A stretch of 48,291 nt of DNA from Bacteroidales bacterium (GCA_021738485.1 JAIPBX010000013.1:1-48291); one strand, 5' to 3'. Shown: positions 8,518 through 16,823, counted from the stretch's first letter. Program-made: numbers and translations. Notes: generated from the sequence alone by a model not told the origin.

Positions 8518-8525
8518 TACTTTTG
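8518..8525 (+). promoter_or_regulatory. Minus-7 box TACTTTTG of prfC
   Basis: It matches TAnnTTTG and lies 25 bases before the prfC ATG. No clear minus-33 element is seen at the usual distance. Confidence 0.5.
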
Positions 8526-8550
8526 CAAGCTGATTTTGAAAAGCATTTTC

Positions 8551-10137
8551 ATGGGATTAAAACAAGAGATTGAGCGACGAAAGACTTTTGCTGTGGTTAG
8601 TCATCCCGATGCCGGGAAGACGACGCTGACGGAGAAGCTTTTGCTATATGGCGGGGCCATCCAGGTAGCCGGTGCTGTTAAGAATAATAAAATCCGGAAG
8701 ACCGCCACCTCTGATTTCATGGAAATCGAGCGACAGCGCGGCATTTCCGTGGCTACCTCGGTAATGGGCTTTGAATATAAGGGGAAGCAGATCAATATAC
8801 TGGATACGCCGGGACACCAGGATTTTGCGGAGGACACTTATCGTACCCTCACGGCCGTGGATAGCGCCATAGTTGTTATCGACGTAGCCAAAGGAGTGGA
8901 GCAGCAGACCGAGAAGCTGGTGAATGTGTGCCGAATGCGTAATACGCCTGTGATAGTGTTTGTAAACAAACTCGACCGTCTGGGGAAGGATGCTTTTGAG
9001 CTGCTGGATGAGATAGAAGAAAAACTGAATTTGCGGGTTAAACCCCTGAGCTGGCCCATTAACATGGGAGATAAGTTTAAAGGAGTCTATAATCTCTACG
9101 AAAAGAATCTGCAGCTTTTTACGCCAAGTAAACAAACCGTTACTGAAAGTATAACCTTTAATGATGTCCATGATCCGGCTCTTGAAGAATATATCGGGGA
9201 GCAAGATGCCGGTAAGCTTCGCGAAGAACTGGAGCTAATCGATGAAGTTTATCCGGAGTTTTCCAATGAAGCGTATTCTGGCGGTTCCATATCACCGGTT
9301 TTCTTTGGAAGTGCACTGCATAATTTTGGTGTGAGGGAGCTGCTGGACTGTTTCCTGGATATTTCACCCTCTCCTAACCAAAGACCGGCAGAAGAGCGTG
9401 AAGTGAGCGCAGAAGAGGAGAAATTTACGGGTTTTGTGTTTAAAATTCATGCGAATATGGACCCCAATCATCGTGACCGTCTTGCTTTTGTGCGGGTAAC
9501 TTCAGGGGTTTTTAAGCGTAACACCTTTTATTATCATGTGCGGCTGGGTAAAAAAATGCGCTTTTCCAGCCCCACCTCTTTTATGGCCTCTAAACAAGAG
9601 GTGATAGAAAGGGCTTATCCCGGGGATATTGTAGGAATCCACGATACAGGCAATTTTAAAATAGGTGATACGCTGACCGAAGGGGAGGAGCTTCATTTCA
9701 AAGGAATGCCCTCGTTTTCCCCGGAGCAATTCAAGTATATTGTTAATACCGATCCTATGAAGTACAAACAACTGGATAAAGGTATTGATCAACTTATGGA
9801 TGAGGGCGTAGCCCAGCTGTTTAAAGGGAAAAAGACAGGCCGGAAGATTATCGGTACTGTGGGGAATCTGCAGTTTGAAGTGATTCAATATCGTTTGCTT
9901 CATGAATATGGTGCTTCAGCCCGCTACGAGCCCATCAATATTTATAAAACTTGCTGGATTACAAGTAAGAATAAGGAGCAGCTGGAAGAGTTTAAAACTC
10001 GCAAAGCCAATAACCTGGCAGTTGATAAATGGGGCAGGGAGGTGTTTCTGGCCGAATCGAAATTTGCCCTGGATATGGCCCGGGAAAAATATCCGGATAT
10101 TGAGTTTCATTTTACCTCCGAGTTTGATGATGAATAA
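8551..10137 (+). CDS. prfC: Peptide chain release factor 3
   Basis: A 528-residue translational GTPase that removes RF1 or RF2 from the ribosome after termination. G motifs are clear: [14 protein letters not shown] (G1), RGISVATSV (G2), [16 protein letters not shown] (G3) and NKLD (G4). [21 protein letters not shown] is the RF3-type switch region and distinguishes it from EF-G. The start ATG at 8551 gives [13 protein letters not shown], the usual RF3 N terminus. A TTG five codons upstream (8536) is in frame but less likely. It has its own promoter and is divergent from priA. Confidence 0.96.
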   Translation: MGLKQEIERRKTFAVVSHPDAGKTTLTEKLLLYGGAIQVAGAVKNNKIRKTATSDFMEIERQRGISVATSVMGFEYKGKQINILDTPGHQDFAEDTYRTLTAVDSAIVVIDVAKGVEQQTEKLVNVCRMRNTPVIVFVNKLDRLGKDAFELLDEIEEKLNLRVKPLSWPINMGDKFKGVYNLYEKNLQLFTPSKQTVTESITFNDVHDPALEEYIGEQDAGKLREELELIDEVYPEFSNEAYSGGSISPVFFGSALHNFGVRELLDCFLDISPSPNQRPAEEREVSAEEEKFTGFVFKIHANMDPNHRDRLAFVRVTSGVFKRNTFYYHVRLGKKMRFSSPTSFMASKQEVIERAYPGDIVGIHDTGNFKIGDTLTEGEELHFKGMPSFSPEQFKYIVNTDPMKYKQLDKGIDQLMDEGVAQLFKGKKTGRKIIGTVGNLQFEVIQYRLLHEYGASARYEPINIYKTCWITSKNKEQLEEFKTRKANNLAVDKWGREVFLAESKFALDMAREKYPDIEFHFTSEFDDE

Positions 10138-10472
10138 CTATTTCTATGTAAATTTATGCCGGTACTGTAATTGAATCAGTTTGTAAATCGGTAATATCAA
10201 AAAAAAAGACAATTTTCGGATAGTTTTTTTATAGAAAGATGGCTCATAAGGCTTTTGAAGTTTTTATGGTTTACAGGAGATAGTTAAAATTTCTAAAAAA
10301 AATTGCTATTGAGATAAAAATTTTCTATATTTACAATCCAATGAATACTTGAAAATATATAAGACCGATTTGTTAGTTTTTTGAACAAATGTAGTAATTC
10401 AATGTTCATTGGTTGAATATCTTTTGTAGAATAGAAAATAAATTTATTGTTTAATTAAAAAAGGAGAATATT
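10138..10472. other. AT-rich leader with two small dyads upstream of the YtxH gene
   Basis: No gene is apparent. Two dyad symmetries lie in tandem: ATTTGTT/AACAAAT (10368-10374 and 10384-10390) and ATTCAA/TTGAAT (10397-10402 and 10413-10418). A weak minus-7-like ATCTTTTG follows at about 10419-10426. A strong AAAGGAG ribosome site comes just before the ATG at 10473. The dyads could be operator sites for a stress-regulated operon; this is inference. Confidence 0.4.
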
Positions 10473-10682
10473 ATGTCAGATGGAAGTAAAGTTTTATTAG
10501 GAGTATTAGCCGGAGCTGCAGCAGGTGTTGTAACAGGTGTTTTAATAGCTCCCGCCAGCGGAAAAGAAACCCGTGATACAATTGCTGATAAATCAGAAGA
10601 ATTGTTAGAAGGTGTGCGCGATCTTATCAATAAAGAAAAGGAAAAAGTAGGGGGAAAATCCTCTTCTAAGTCCGAACAATAA
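10473..10682 (+). CDS. YtxH-domain small membrane protein
   Basis: A 69-residue YtxH family protein. One Gly/Ala-rich transmembrane segment (VLLGVLAGAAAGVVTGVLIA, about residues 7-26) is followed by the family signature APASGKETRDTI and a charged amphipathic tail. YtxH proteins are small envelope-associated proteins, often induced by general stress; no enzymatic role is known. A strong Shine-Dalgarno sequence (AAAGGAG) precedes the ATG. It leads a three-gene set with a holin-like protein and a helical protein, a layout like YqjD-YqjE-YqjK of enterobacteria. Confidence 0.85.
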   Translation: MSDGSKVLLGVLAGAAAGVVTGVLIAPASGKETRDTIADKSEELLEGVRDLINKEKEKVGGKSSSKSEQ

Positions 10683-10700
10683 CGAGATGAAACCTAACGT

Positions 10701-11048
10701 ATGATTCAAAAATTTCAGGAATACCTAAACTCTCGTTTACTCCTGTTACGACTGGAGGTTTCTGAAAAAATTTCAAAAACATTAGCAGCCTTTCTTCGAA
10801 GGATTGTGCTGCTAATGTTGTTTATGCTGTTTTTGGTTTTCGGAGCTGTTGCCCTCTCCCTTTATCTCGGTGAGGTTATGGATAGTACCATCTTTGGATT
10901 TTTGGTTGTAAGCGGGGCGTTCCTGCTGCTTTTTTTCCTGGGACTGGCCCTATCGAAACCGCTTTTGGAAAAACCATTTATGAACCAAGCTATCAGAATC
11001 CTTTTTGAAAAGAAAAATGAGCAAAACGACACTGGTCAACAATCATAG
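10701..11048 (+). CDS. Phage-holin-family (YqjE/DUF1469-like) membrane protein
   Basis: A 115-residue protein with an amphipathic N-terminal helix (YLNSRLLLLRLEVSEKISK) followed by two transmembrane segments around residues 36-56 and 65-87. This is the pattern of holin superfamily III / DUF1469 proteins such as YqjE. Despite the name, chromosomal members are not phage lysis proteins; they are thought to act in envelope stress. It starts 18 bases after the YtxH stop, and its 3' end overlaps the next gene. Confidence 0.75.
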   Translation: MIQKFQEYLNSRLLLLRLEVSEKISKTLAAFLRRIVLLMLFMLFLVFGAVALSLYLGEVMDSTIFGFLVVSGAFLLLFFLGLALSKPLLEKPFMNQAIRILFEKKNEQNDTGQQS

Positions 11049-11367
11049 GGAGCTAGTTGCGATAAAGTCCAAACTCAGAGAGCAACTCACTGAGGAAGAG
11101 AAGAACTTTGTCAAAGACTACGAATCCCTTTCACGTTTTATTGACCTGTCGGGTATTTATAAAAATAAAAAACACCGGCAAGCCAAGAAAGACATCCATG
11201 CCCTGGTGGTAAAAGTGATTTCCGATATCCTTGGTGAAGCAAAGTTTTTAGGCACAAAGAAAGGTAAACTCAACAATCTATTGTTGCCATCGCTCACCCT
11301 GGGCTTATCTTTATTTGTGGTGAATCTTATCCAACGACGCTCTGCCGGAAAAGAAGAACAGAATTAA
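11017..11367 (+). CDS. Small helical protein of the YtxH operon
   Basis: 116 residues from the ATG at 11017 (MSKTTLVNNHREL), overlapping the previous gene by 32 bases, so translation is probably coupled. A TTG four codons upstream is a less likely start. The N-terminal two thirds are charged and helical; a hydrophobic stretch follows near the C terminus (LLLPSLTLGLSLFVVNLI, about residues 88-105) and then a basic tail. I do not recognise a named family. By position it is analogous to YqjK. Its last four bases overlap the end of the convergent methyltransferase gene. Confidence 0.65.
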   Translation: MSKTTLVNNHRELVAIKSKLREQLTEEEKNFVKDYESLSRFIDLSGIYKNKKHRQAKKDIHALVVKVISDILGEAKFLGTKKGKLNNLLLPSLTLGLSLFVVNLIQRRSAGKEEQN

Positions 11368-12515
11368 TCTTTTTTTCGTTTCGAACCTTCATACAAATCA
11401 TAACGGGCCAGCCGCGATTCTATAGGACCGTTATAAAGCACTATCCTCCTCGAAGGGCGTAACCCCAGATTTTTTAAGGCATCTAAATTCCCGGAAAAAA
11501 CATAAGCCGTAAAACCTTTGAAGTTGTTTTTTAACGTATCTCCTATCGTACGATAAAATTGCTGCGTATCTTCTTCTTTTAACCGCATATCATAAGGGGG
11601 ATTCATTACAAGGATTCCCTGTTGCGAGGCAGGCTGTAATTTGAAGAAATCTTTTTTGAAGACCGATATTTCATTTTGCAATCCGGCATTTCTTGCATTT
11701 TGCCGGGCTATTTGCACAAGTTTGTTGGAATTGTCAAATCCTGTTATTGATGGAGTTCGGCGTGTTATTTGTGCATCGGCTTCTTTCTTTACCTTTTGCC
11801 ATAGTTTGGCATCAAAATCTTTCCAATGCCGGAAACCGAAATTCGGCCTGTGATATCCCGGCGGAATATTACGAGCTATCATGGCCGCCTCGATTAGTAA
11901 AGTGCCGGAACCACACATGGGGTCATAAAAATCTGTTTCTCCCCTCCAGCCCGTAAGTAAAATTAAACCGGCAGCCAAAACTTCGTTGAGCGGTGCCGGA
12001 CCGGTAGCACTGCGATAACCTCTTTTATGGAGGGAAGTACCGGAGCTGTCGAGAGATAAGGTGACTTCGTTGTTCACCATGTGCAGGTTGACAGAAAGGT
12101 TGGGATCATCCAGGTCTACCGAAGGTCGTTTTCCCGCCCTCTCGCGAAAACGGTCCGCAATGGCATCCTTCAGACGCAGCACAGCATATTGGGAATTGGT
12201 GAAAACCGAATGATTGATCACTTTGGTTATGGAAAAAGTGGCATCAGCTTTCAGATACTTTTCCCAGGGAATGGCGCGGGCTTTTTTGTAAAAATCATCC
12301 TGGTTTCGGATGCGAAACCCGGTAAAAGGAACGAGAATACGCAAAGCAGTCCGGCACCGGTAATTGGCCTTGTATATCAATTCCTGGTCCCCCTGAAACT
12401 TTACCATACGATTGCCTTTAGTAACGCTTTGTGCTCCAATTTCCTGAAGTTCCTTTGCCAGTATTTCTTCCATCCCGGCAAGGGTCTTGGCTGTGATTGT
12501 TGTAAGTTTATTCAA
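11364..12515 (-). CDS. rlmL: THUMP-domain 23S rRNA guanine-N2 methyltransferase, RlmL-type
   Basis: A 383-residue class I SAM-dependent RNA methyltransferase. The N terminus (TITAKTLAGMEEILAKELQEIGA) begins a THUMP RNA-binding domain. The catalytic part has FYDPMCGSGTLLIEAAMIARNIPPG as the SAM motif and VMNPPYDMRL as the NPPY motif for amino-group methylation. It corresponds to the N-terminal methyltransferase half of E. coli RlmL (YcbY), without the RlmK half. The target is probably m2G2445 in 23S rRNA, by family. Its 3' end overlaps the convergent gene by four bases. A 36-codon gene remnant lies just upstream on the same strand. Confidence 0.88.
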   Translation of the reverse strand: MNKLTTITAKTLAGMEEILAKELQEIGAQSVTKGNRMVKFQGDQELIYKANYRCRTALRILVPFTGFRIRNQDDFYKKARAIPWEKYLKADATFSITKVINHSVFTNSQYAVLRLKDAIADRFRERAGKRPSVDLDDPNLSVNLHMVNNEVTLSLDSSGTSLHKRGYRSATGPAPLNEVLAAGLILLTGWRGETDFYDPMCGSGTLLIEAAMIARNIPPGYHRPNFGFRHWKDFDAKLWQKVKKEADAQITRRTPSITGFDNSNKLVQIARQNARNAGLQNEISVFKKDFFKLQPASQQGILVMNPPYDMRLKEEDTQQFYRTIGDTLKNNFKGFTAYVFSGNLDALKNLGLRPSRRIVLYNGPIESRLARYDLYEGSKRKKD

Positions 12516-12527
12516 TGGGCTTTTTTG

Positions 12528-12638
12528 TTATTTTCGATTATTCATAAAGAAATTGGCTTCCACGACATAACGTTGATGCGTGCCTACCCCTATATGGCCG
12601 CTTTCATCACGGGCTTCCACCTGGAATTTTAATTCCAT
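12528..12638 (-). pseudogene. C-terminal remnant of an FlK-like thioesterase
   Basis: A 36-codon frame beginning MELKFQVEARDESGHIGVGT and then HQRYVVEANFFMNNR. It matches the C-terminal third of FlK-type hot-dog thioesterases, where the pattern is L.W.V.A.D....IG.GTH.R.V......F. The first 85-90 residues of the fold are absent. Upstream there are only about 50 bases before the terminator of the neighbouring gene, so they cannot be hidden in another frame. A TACCTTTG box lies ten bases before the ATG, so the remnant may still be transcribed as a leader to rlmL. A functional micro-protein is possible but less likely. Confidence 0.6.
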
Positions 12639-12648
12639 AGTTTTTTTA

Positions 12649-12656
12649 CAAAGGTA
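12649..12656 (-). promoter_or_regulatory. Minus-7 box TACCTTTG upstream of the thioesterase remnant and rlmL
   Basis: On the minus strand TACCTTTG ends ten bases before the ATG at 12638. It is the only promoter-like element close to rlmL. Confidence 0.5.
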
Positions 12657-12690
12657 AGAGGTAAGAGCAGTAAAACAGCAGTTTGGACAT

Positions 12691-12720
12691 AAAAAAACCT
12701 CCCCCTGAGTATGGGGGAGG
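12691..12720 (-). terminator. Rho-independent terminator of the secreted Cys/Lys/Asp-rich protein gene
   Basis: Read on the minus strand, CCTCCCCC and GGGGGAGG form an eight-pair stem with a seven-base loop, followed by seven T residues. It lies 20 bases past the stop of the gene at 12741-13073. Confidence 0.9.
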
Positions 12721-12740
12721 CAAAAACAATAAAACCCCGA

Positions 12741-13073
12741 TTAGTTCTCGGTTGGAGAAGATTTGGATTTACACGGTGCTTTTGACTTCTTATCACAGCA
12801 TTCCGATTTACCTTCTTTATCTTTGCATTCGGCTTTTTTCGCCTCTGAGCATTCTTTATCTCCTTTTTTATCACATTCTTTGTCGCCTTCTTTCGACGAC
12901 TTCTTATCGCTTTCTTTCTCTTTGTCATTCTCATCGTCATCACCTTCAAAAACAGTGACATGGATTGAAGAGGTGTTGTCATTATCTATGGATTGAGTAA
13001 TGGCCACAGCAGAATTCATTGTCGCTCCAAGGAGAAAAAAGATTAATGTTATAGCGATTCCTAGTTGTTTCAT
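12741..13073 (-). CDS. Secreted low-complexity Asp/Lys/Cys-rich protein
   Basis: A 110-residue protein with a clear signal peptide (MKQLGIAITLIFFLLGATMNSAVA, likely cut near residue 24). A short Ser/Thr/Asn region is followed by a strongly charged tail of Asp, Glu and Lys. Six cysteines occur in recurring contexts (KEC, KEC, AECK, SECCDK, APCK). No known domain was recognised. The tail could bind metal ions or be disordered; both are inference. It is divergent from a sensor kinase whose periplasmic domain it could affect, and it has its own strong terminator. The coding strand contains many GAA, AAA and GAT codons, so low-complexity artefact should be kept in mind. Confidence 0.7.
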   Translation of the reverse strand: MKQLGIAITLIFFLLGATMNSAVAITQSIDNDNTSSIHVTVFEGDDDENDKEKESDKKSSKEGDKECDKKGDKECSEAKKAECKDKEGKSECCDKKSKAPCKSKSSPTEN

Positions 13074-13185
13074 AGTTCGTATTATTTAATTTATTTACAA
13101 CAAACATAATACATTATCGTATGTTTATCTGTTAATCAATAGTTAAACCTGGTTAACAAGTTGTTAAAAAATTAGGCGGCATTTC

Positions 13186-14484
13186 ATGAAACGATATGTA
13201 TTAATACTTATAATTCTGACAACCTCATTTGCTCTGATAGGCAGTGTGATTATCCAGATTTACTGGGTGAAAAAAGGGTATAATCTTAGAGAGGAACTGT
13301 TTGACAGCAGTGTCAATATTGAACTTAAAACGGTGGTTAATGAAATCCTATCCTATCAGAACAACGAAATACCTGAAGAGTATAAGCGGAAAGATATTCC
13401 ATGTGACGAGACTACGCCAGTAGTGTATAAAATTAAGCCCCAACTGCTGGACTCTTTAGTTCAAAAACATTTGCATGAACTGGAGGTGAGCGCCGATTAT
13501 GCTTACGGGATTTATGAAGACAGTACGAAAGAGTTTATAATCGGGCATTACCAGGGTTATGCCAAAAAAGTTAAAAACAGCCGGTATCAAGCTTCATTAT
13601 CCTGTGCAACCGATAATCAGCAGTATTACCTGGCGCTTTATTTTAGCGACCGCCAGGGGATTATTCTTGATGAGCTTTCCGGATGGGTGATTCTCTCGCT
13701 GATATTTATCCTTATCCTCATTATTGGGTTTTACTTTTCTGCCAATACTATGCTGAAGCAGAAAAAGCTCTCGGAGATGAAAAACGACTTTGTCAATAAC
13801 ATGACGCATGAGTTTAAGACTCCCATTTCAACGGTCAATCTCACCGGGGAGATGCTTCTGAAGGAGAAAGTTCTCCAGGATAAAGAGAAAGTGAAGCGAT
13901 ACACGCGCATCATTCTCGACGAAAATAACCGGCTTAAGAAACAGGTAGAGCAGGTGCTGCAAATTGCCGTTATAGATCGCGGTGAATTCAAACTCAAACG
14001 AAATCCGGTAGATATTCATGATATTGTAAGTTCCCAGGTGAACACTTACGGCGTTTTGGTCAGGGAGCGCGACGGTCAGATAAGTAAGCATCTGAATGCG
14101 GAAGAGTATGAAGTTATCGGAGATCGTACACATCTGGAAAATATAGTCTCTAATTTACTTGACAATGCTAATAAGTACGTCACGGATACCCCCCATATTC
14201 ATGTTTATACATCCAACAAAAACAGTAGTGTTGTTGTTAGTGTTCAGGACAATGGAATAGGTATTGATGCTGAAAATCAGAAGCAAATATTTAAAAATCT
14301 CTACAGGGTTCCTACAGGGAATATTCATAATGTTAAGGGATTTGGACTTGGCTTATATTATGTAAAACAAATGGTTGAAGCACATGGCGGTACAATTTCG
14401 TTAGATAGTGAGCCCGGAATAGGAAGTACGTTCAGTGTTTATTTACCAATAAAACAACAAAGCTATGAAGAACAACAAAAATAG
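13186..14484 (+). CDS. Membrane sensor histidine kinase
   Basis: A 432-residue sensor kinase. It has transmembrane helix 1 at residues 5-27, a periplasmic sensor region of about 140 residues with no recognised fold, transmembrane helix 2 at 165-186, a HisKA dimerisation domain with the phosphorylated histidine in NMTHEFKTPISTV (His208), and a HATPase domain. The HATPase shows N box LLDNANKYV, G1 DNGIGID and G2 GFGLGLYYVKQMVEAHGG. The layout is like RprX of Bacteroides. Its 3' end overlaps the response regulator gene by 20 bases, so the pair is one unit. The signal is unknown; the divergent secreted protein is a candidate partner. Confidence 0.93.
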   Translation: MKRYVLILIILTTSFALIGSVIIQIYWVKKGYNLREELFDSSVNIELKTVVNEILSYQNNEIPEEYKRKDIPCDETTPVVYKIKPQLLDSLVQKHLHELEVSADYAYGIYEDSTKEFIIGHYQGYAKKVKNSRYQASLSCATDNQQYYLALYFSDRQGIILDELSGWVILSLIFILILIIGFYFSANTMLKQKKLSEMKNDFVNNMTHEFKTPISTVNLTGEMLLKEKVLQDKEKVKRYTRIILDENNRLKKQVEQVLQIAVIDRGEFKLKRNPVDIHDIVSSQVNTYGVLVRERDGQISKHLNAEEYEVIGDRTHLENIVSNLLDNANKYVTDTPHIHVYTSNKNSSVVVSVQDNGIGIDAENQKQIFKNLYRVPTGNIHNVKGFGLGLYYVKQMVEAHGGTISLDSEPGIGSTFSVYLPIKQQSYEEQQK

Positions 14485-15172
14485 TATTTTACTTGTGGAG
14501 GATGATTCAAATCTTAGCTCAGTGCTCAAAGATTACCTGGAGATGATGGATTATGAGACTGTTCTGGCTAAAGATGGAAAAGAGGGCTCGGATTATTTTA
14601 AGAAGGGAAATTTTGACCTTTGCATTTTGGATGTGATGATGCCCCAGAAAGACGGTTTTGCTCTTGCTAAAGAAATTCGCTCGAAGGATGAATATATCCC
14701 TATAATTTTTCTTACAGCCAAATCGATGAAAGAAGACCGGATTGAAGGCTTTAAATCGGGCTGTGATGATTATATCACGAAGCCTTTCAGCAGCGAAGAG
14801 TTGAGCTTACGAATTCAAGCTATCCTTAAAAGGTGTGAGATAGAAGAGAGTAACATACAGCAACCCCGGCAGCAAATTCATCGTATCGGGAAGTATGTTT
14901 TTGACCCTAATAATCTGACGCTAAGTGATAAAAAGGACACGAGAACCCTGACCAAAAAAGAAGCAGCGCTGCTGAACCTGTTATCAGAAAACAAAAATCA
15001 GCTCGTATCGCGAGAGCATGCGTTGAAAAGCATTTGGGGGGATGATGATTATTTTATTGGCCGAAGTATGGATGTTTTTATCACCAAGCTCAGGAAATAT
15101 CTGAAAAATGATGATAATGTAAAGATAACCAATGTCCATGGTGCTGGGTTTAAACTGGAAATTTCAAAATAG
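14465..15172 (+). CDS. OmpR/PhoB-family response regulator
   Basis: A 235-residue transcriptional regulator. The receiver domain (about residues 7-120) has the acidic pair in LLVEDDSN, the phosphorylated aspartate in LCILDVMMPQKDG (Asp56), the Thr in FLTAKS and the Lys in YITKPFS. The C-terminal winged helix (about 135-235) ends with the usual recognition part SMDVFITKLRKYLK and NVHGAGFKLEI. It overlaps the kinase gene by 20 bases and is probably its cognate regulator, like RprY. The MazG-like gene starts ten bases downstream. Confidence 0.95.
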   Translation: MKNNKNSILLVEDDSNLSSVLKDYLEMMDYETVLAKDGKEGSDYFKKGNFDLCILDVMMPQKDGFALAKEIRSKDEYIPIIFLTAKSMKEDRIEGFKSGCDDYITKPFSSEELSLRIQAILKRCEIEESNIQQPRQQIHRIGKYVFDPNNLTLSDKKDTRTLTKKEAALLNLLSENKNQLVSREHALKSIWGDDDYFIGRSMDVFITKLRKYLKNDDNVKITNVHGAGFKLEISK

Positions 15173-15181
15173 GAAAAGGTA

Positions 15182-15514
15182 ATGGATATTCAGGAAGCTC
15201 AACGAATCGTTGATCAGTGGATAAAAGATAATGGCGTACGTTATTTTAATGAGCTGACCAATATGGCCCAGCTCACCGAAGAGGTGGGAGAGGTGGCCCG
15301 CGTTATTGCCCGCCGGTATGGCGAGCAGTCGTTTAAAGACGGTGAAGAGGATGCCCATCAACTATCCGACGAGCTGGCAGATGTGATGTTTGTGCTCATA
15401 TGCCTGGCCAACCAAACCGGTGTCAATCTGGAAACGGCCCTTAAAGAAAATCTTGACAAAAAGACTACCCGCGATAAGTATCGCCATACAGATAATAACA
15501 AGCTCTACGATTAA
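15182..15514 (+). CDS. MazG-like nucleotide pyrophosphohydrolase
   Basis: A 110-residue single-domain MazG-like protein. The all-alpha NTP pyrophosphatase metal site is visible as TEEVGEVARV (ExxE) and SDELADVMFVL (ExxD) about 28 residues later. Such enzymes hydrolyse nucleoside triphosphates to monophosphates, often cleaning modified dNTPs from the pool. The substrate is not clear from sequence. It starts ten bases after the response regulator stop, so it is likely cotranscribed, and it ends at a hairpin terminator. Confidence 0.88.
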   Translation: MDIQEAQRIVDQWIKDNGVRYFNELTNMAQLTEEVGEVARVIARRYGEQSFKDGEEDAHQLSDELADVMFVLICLANQTGVNLETALKENLDKKTTRDKYRHTDNNKLYD

Positions 15515-15528
15515 TTTTTCCTGTTAAA

Positions 15529-15558
15529 GCAATCTCTCCGGAGGATTGCCTATTTTTT
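15529..15558 (+). terminator. Terminator after the MazG-like gene
   Basis: GCAATC pairs with GATTGC, extended by CT/AG, to make a hairpin at 15529-15549, followed by a TATTTTTT run. The T run overlaps the stop region of the convergent gene. Confidence 0.7.
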
Positions 15559-16689
15559 AGTTTTAATCCCGAAGGTTTTCCTGTATCGTGCCTTCATCCT
15601 GTTCCACACCAGATAGAAGCGTCTCTTCCTTACCAGGTATTTCCTTTCCTGTTGGTTGCTGATAAGGTAAGCTACTGCATGCAGTTGAGGTGTATATTCG
15701 CAAATGATTTTGATAGTAGCCATGACCGGTAAAACTATGAACATACCGACAACACCCCAGACCATACCTCCTACAATGATACTCAGGATAGTGATTAAGG
15801 GATTAATATCCACATAACCTCCGGTGATATTGGGGGTGAGAATATTATTCTCGGTAAACTGGATGATAGCAAAGAGTATGAGCACACCCACCGCAAGATT
15901 GATGCTGTCGCCTGTAAGCAAGGCGAAAACGAAAGGAATAGAAGCTCCTATCCATGTGCCGAAGTAGGGTATGAAATTGAAAAAGGCTGATATAATTCCA
16001 AAAATGATGGGGTATTTTAACCCAACCGAATAAAGTCCAAGCGAGTTAATGATTGAAAGCACCAACACTACTATGAAAACGCCTCCGATATAACGCTGCA
16101 CCATTTGGGAGATTTTTTTCAGGATTTGAGCGGTAATGGTTTTTTTGTCCTTAGGAATTATGCGCAGCAGGAATATGAAAAATTTTTGCCGGTAAAACAG
16201 CATGTAGTAGATAAACACCGGCAGCAACAACATCTTTACTATAGTACTTGTCGTTGCCGTAAAAGTAACTTTCAGAAAGTTGCTTCCCGATTCAAAAAGG
16301 TTGTTGACATTTTCTTTAAGCCACAGATGTTGTTTTTGCACCTCAAGGCCTGTCCATGATTCAATGGCGACCTCCAGCTGATCGATATTATCGAGCGCTT
16401 TTCGTTTTAAAAGGGGTAAATCATCCAAAAGTGTCTCCACTTGCTTATACATCAGAAAAATGACTCCGGAAAATATGGCCAGCAAAAGAAGAATAGCTAC
16501 AAGGTTTGCCAAAAAGCGCGGAAAGTGAATCATTTCAAGTCGTGCCACCAAGGGAAAAAGCAGGTAACTGAACAGAATAGCAAGGGTGAGAACCATTAGA
16601 AGATGCTTGGCTACTATAATGGAGTAGAAAAACAGGATTATAAATATTAATCCGAATGTGATTTTTACTATTAATGGGAATTCTTTCAT
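15550..16689 (-). CDS. AI-2E family (PerM/TqsA-like) transporter, copy 1
   Basis: A 379-residue membrane protein with the AI-2E family layout. Hydrophobic helices at both ends flank a soluble helical region (about residues 80-150). The family-type stretch FGIISAFFNFIPYFGTWIGA and the later ILTPNITGGYVDINPLITI lie in the second half. The C terminus is very basic. Family members export small molecules or ions (TqsA: the AI-2 signal; others: Na+/H+ exchange or envelope precursors). The substrate cannot be inferred. It is divergent from the DUF5686 gene; a second paralogue lies at 19273. Confidence 0.88.
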   Translation of the reverse strand: MKEFPLIVKITFGLIFIILFFYSIIVAKHLLMVLTLAILFSYLLFPLVARLEMIHFPRFLANLVAILLLLAIFSGVIFLMYKQVETLLDDLPLLKRKALDNIDQLEVAIESWTGLEVQKQHLWLKENVNNLFESGSNFLKVTFTATTSTIVKMLLLPVFIYYMLFYRQKFFIFLLRIIPKDKKTITAQILKKISQMVQRYIGGVFIVVLVLSIINSLGLYSVGLKYPIIFGIISAFFNFIPYFGTWIGASIPFVFALLTGDSINLAVGVLILFAIIQFTENNILTPNITGGYVDINPLITILSIIVGGMVWGVVGMFIVLPVMATIKIICEYTPQLHAVAYLISNQQERKYLVRKRRFYLVWNRMKARYRKTFGIKTKK

Positions 16690-16701
16690 CTATAAATGCT
16701 G

Positions 16702-16742
16702 TACTTTTGTTTAACAAACTGATTGAGCACTTGGTTTGTTAA
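16702..16742. promoter_or_regulatory. Promoter box and perfect 9-base inverted repeat in a divergent gap
   Basis: A plus-strand minus-7 box TACTTTTG (16702-16709) is followed at once by TTAACAAAC (16711-16719) and its perfect inverse GTTTGTTAA (16734-16742) with a 14-base spacer. The site lies between the divergent transporter and DUF5686 genes. It could be an operator for both or a leader hairpin. Confidence 0.45.
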
Positions 16743-16823
16743 GTTGATATATTCTTTGTGCTTCGTCACAAAATATTTTTTTTGTTTTTCAGAACGTTCA
16801 AAATTATAAAATCTTTTGGCATA

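Noticed and set aside
8644-9204. 186-codon open frame on the minus strand inside prfC
   Set aside because: Antisense to the conserved GTPase domain of RF3; composition follows from the codon pattern of prfC.
10701-11048. Prophage holin as evidence of a phage remnant
   Set aside because: The neighbours are a YtxH protein and a small helical protein, with no phage genes; the DUF1469-type chromosomal family fits better.
12081-12632. 183-codon open frame on the plus strand
   Set aside because: It lies antisense to the well-supported rlmL gene and the thioesterase remnant, has no family-like motifs and no ribosome site.
12629-12982. 117-codon Lys/Arg-rich frame on the minus strand overlapping the secreted protein gene
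   Set aside because: It is a shifted reading of the low-complexity gene at 12741-13073; it lacks a signal peptide and crosses that gene's terminator.
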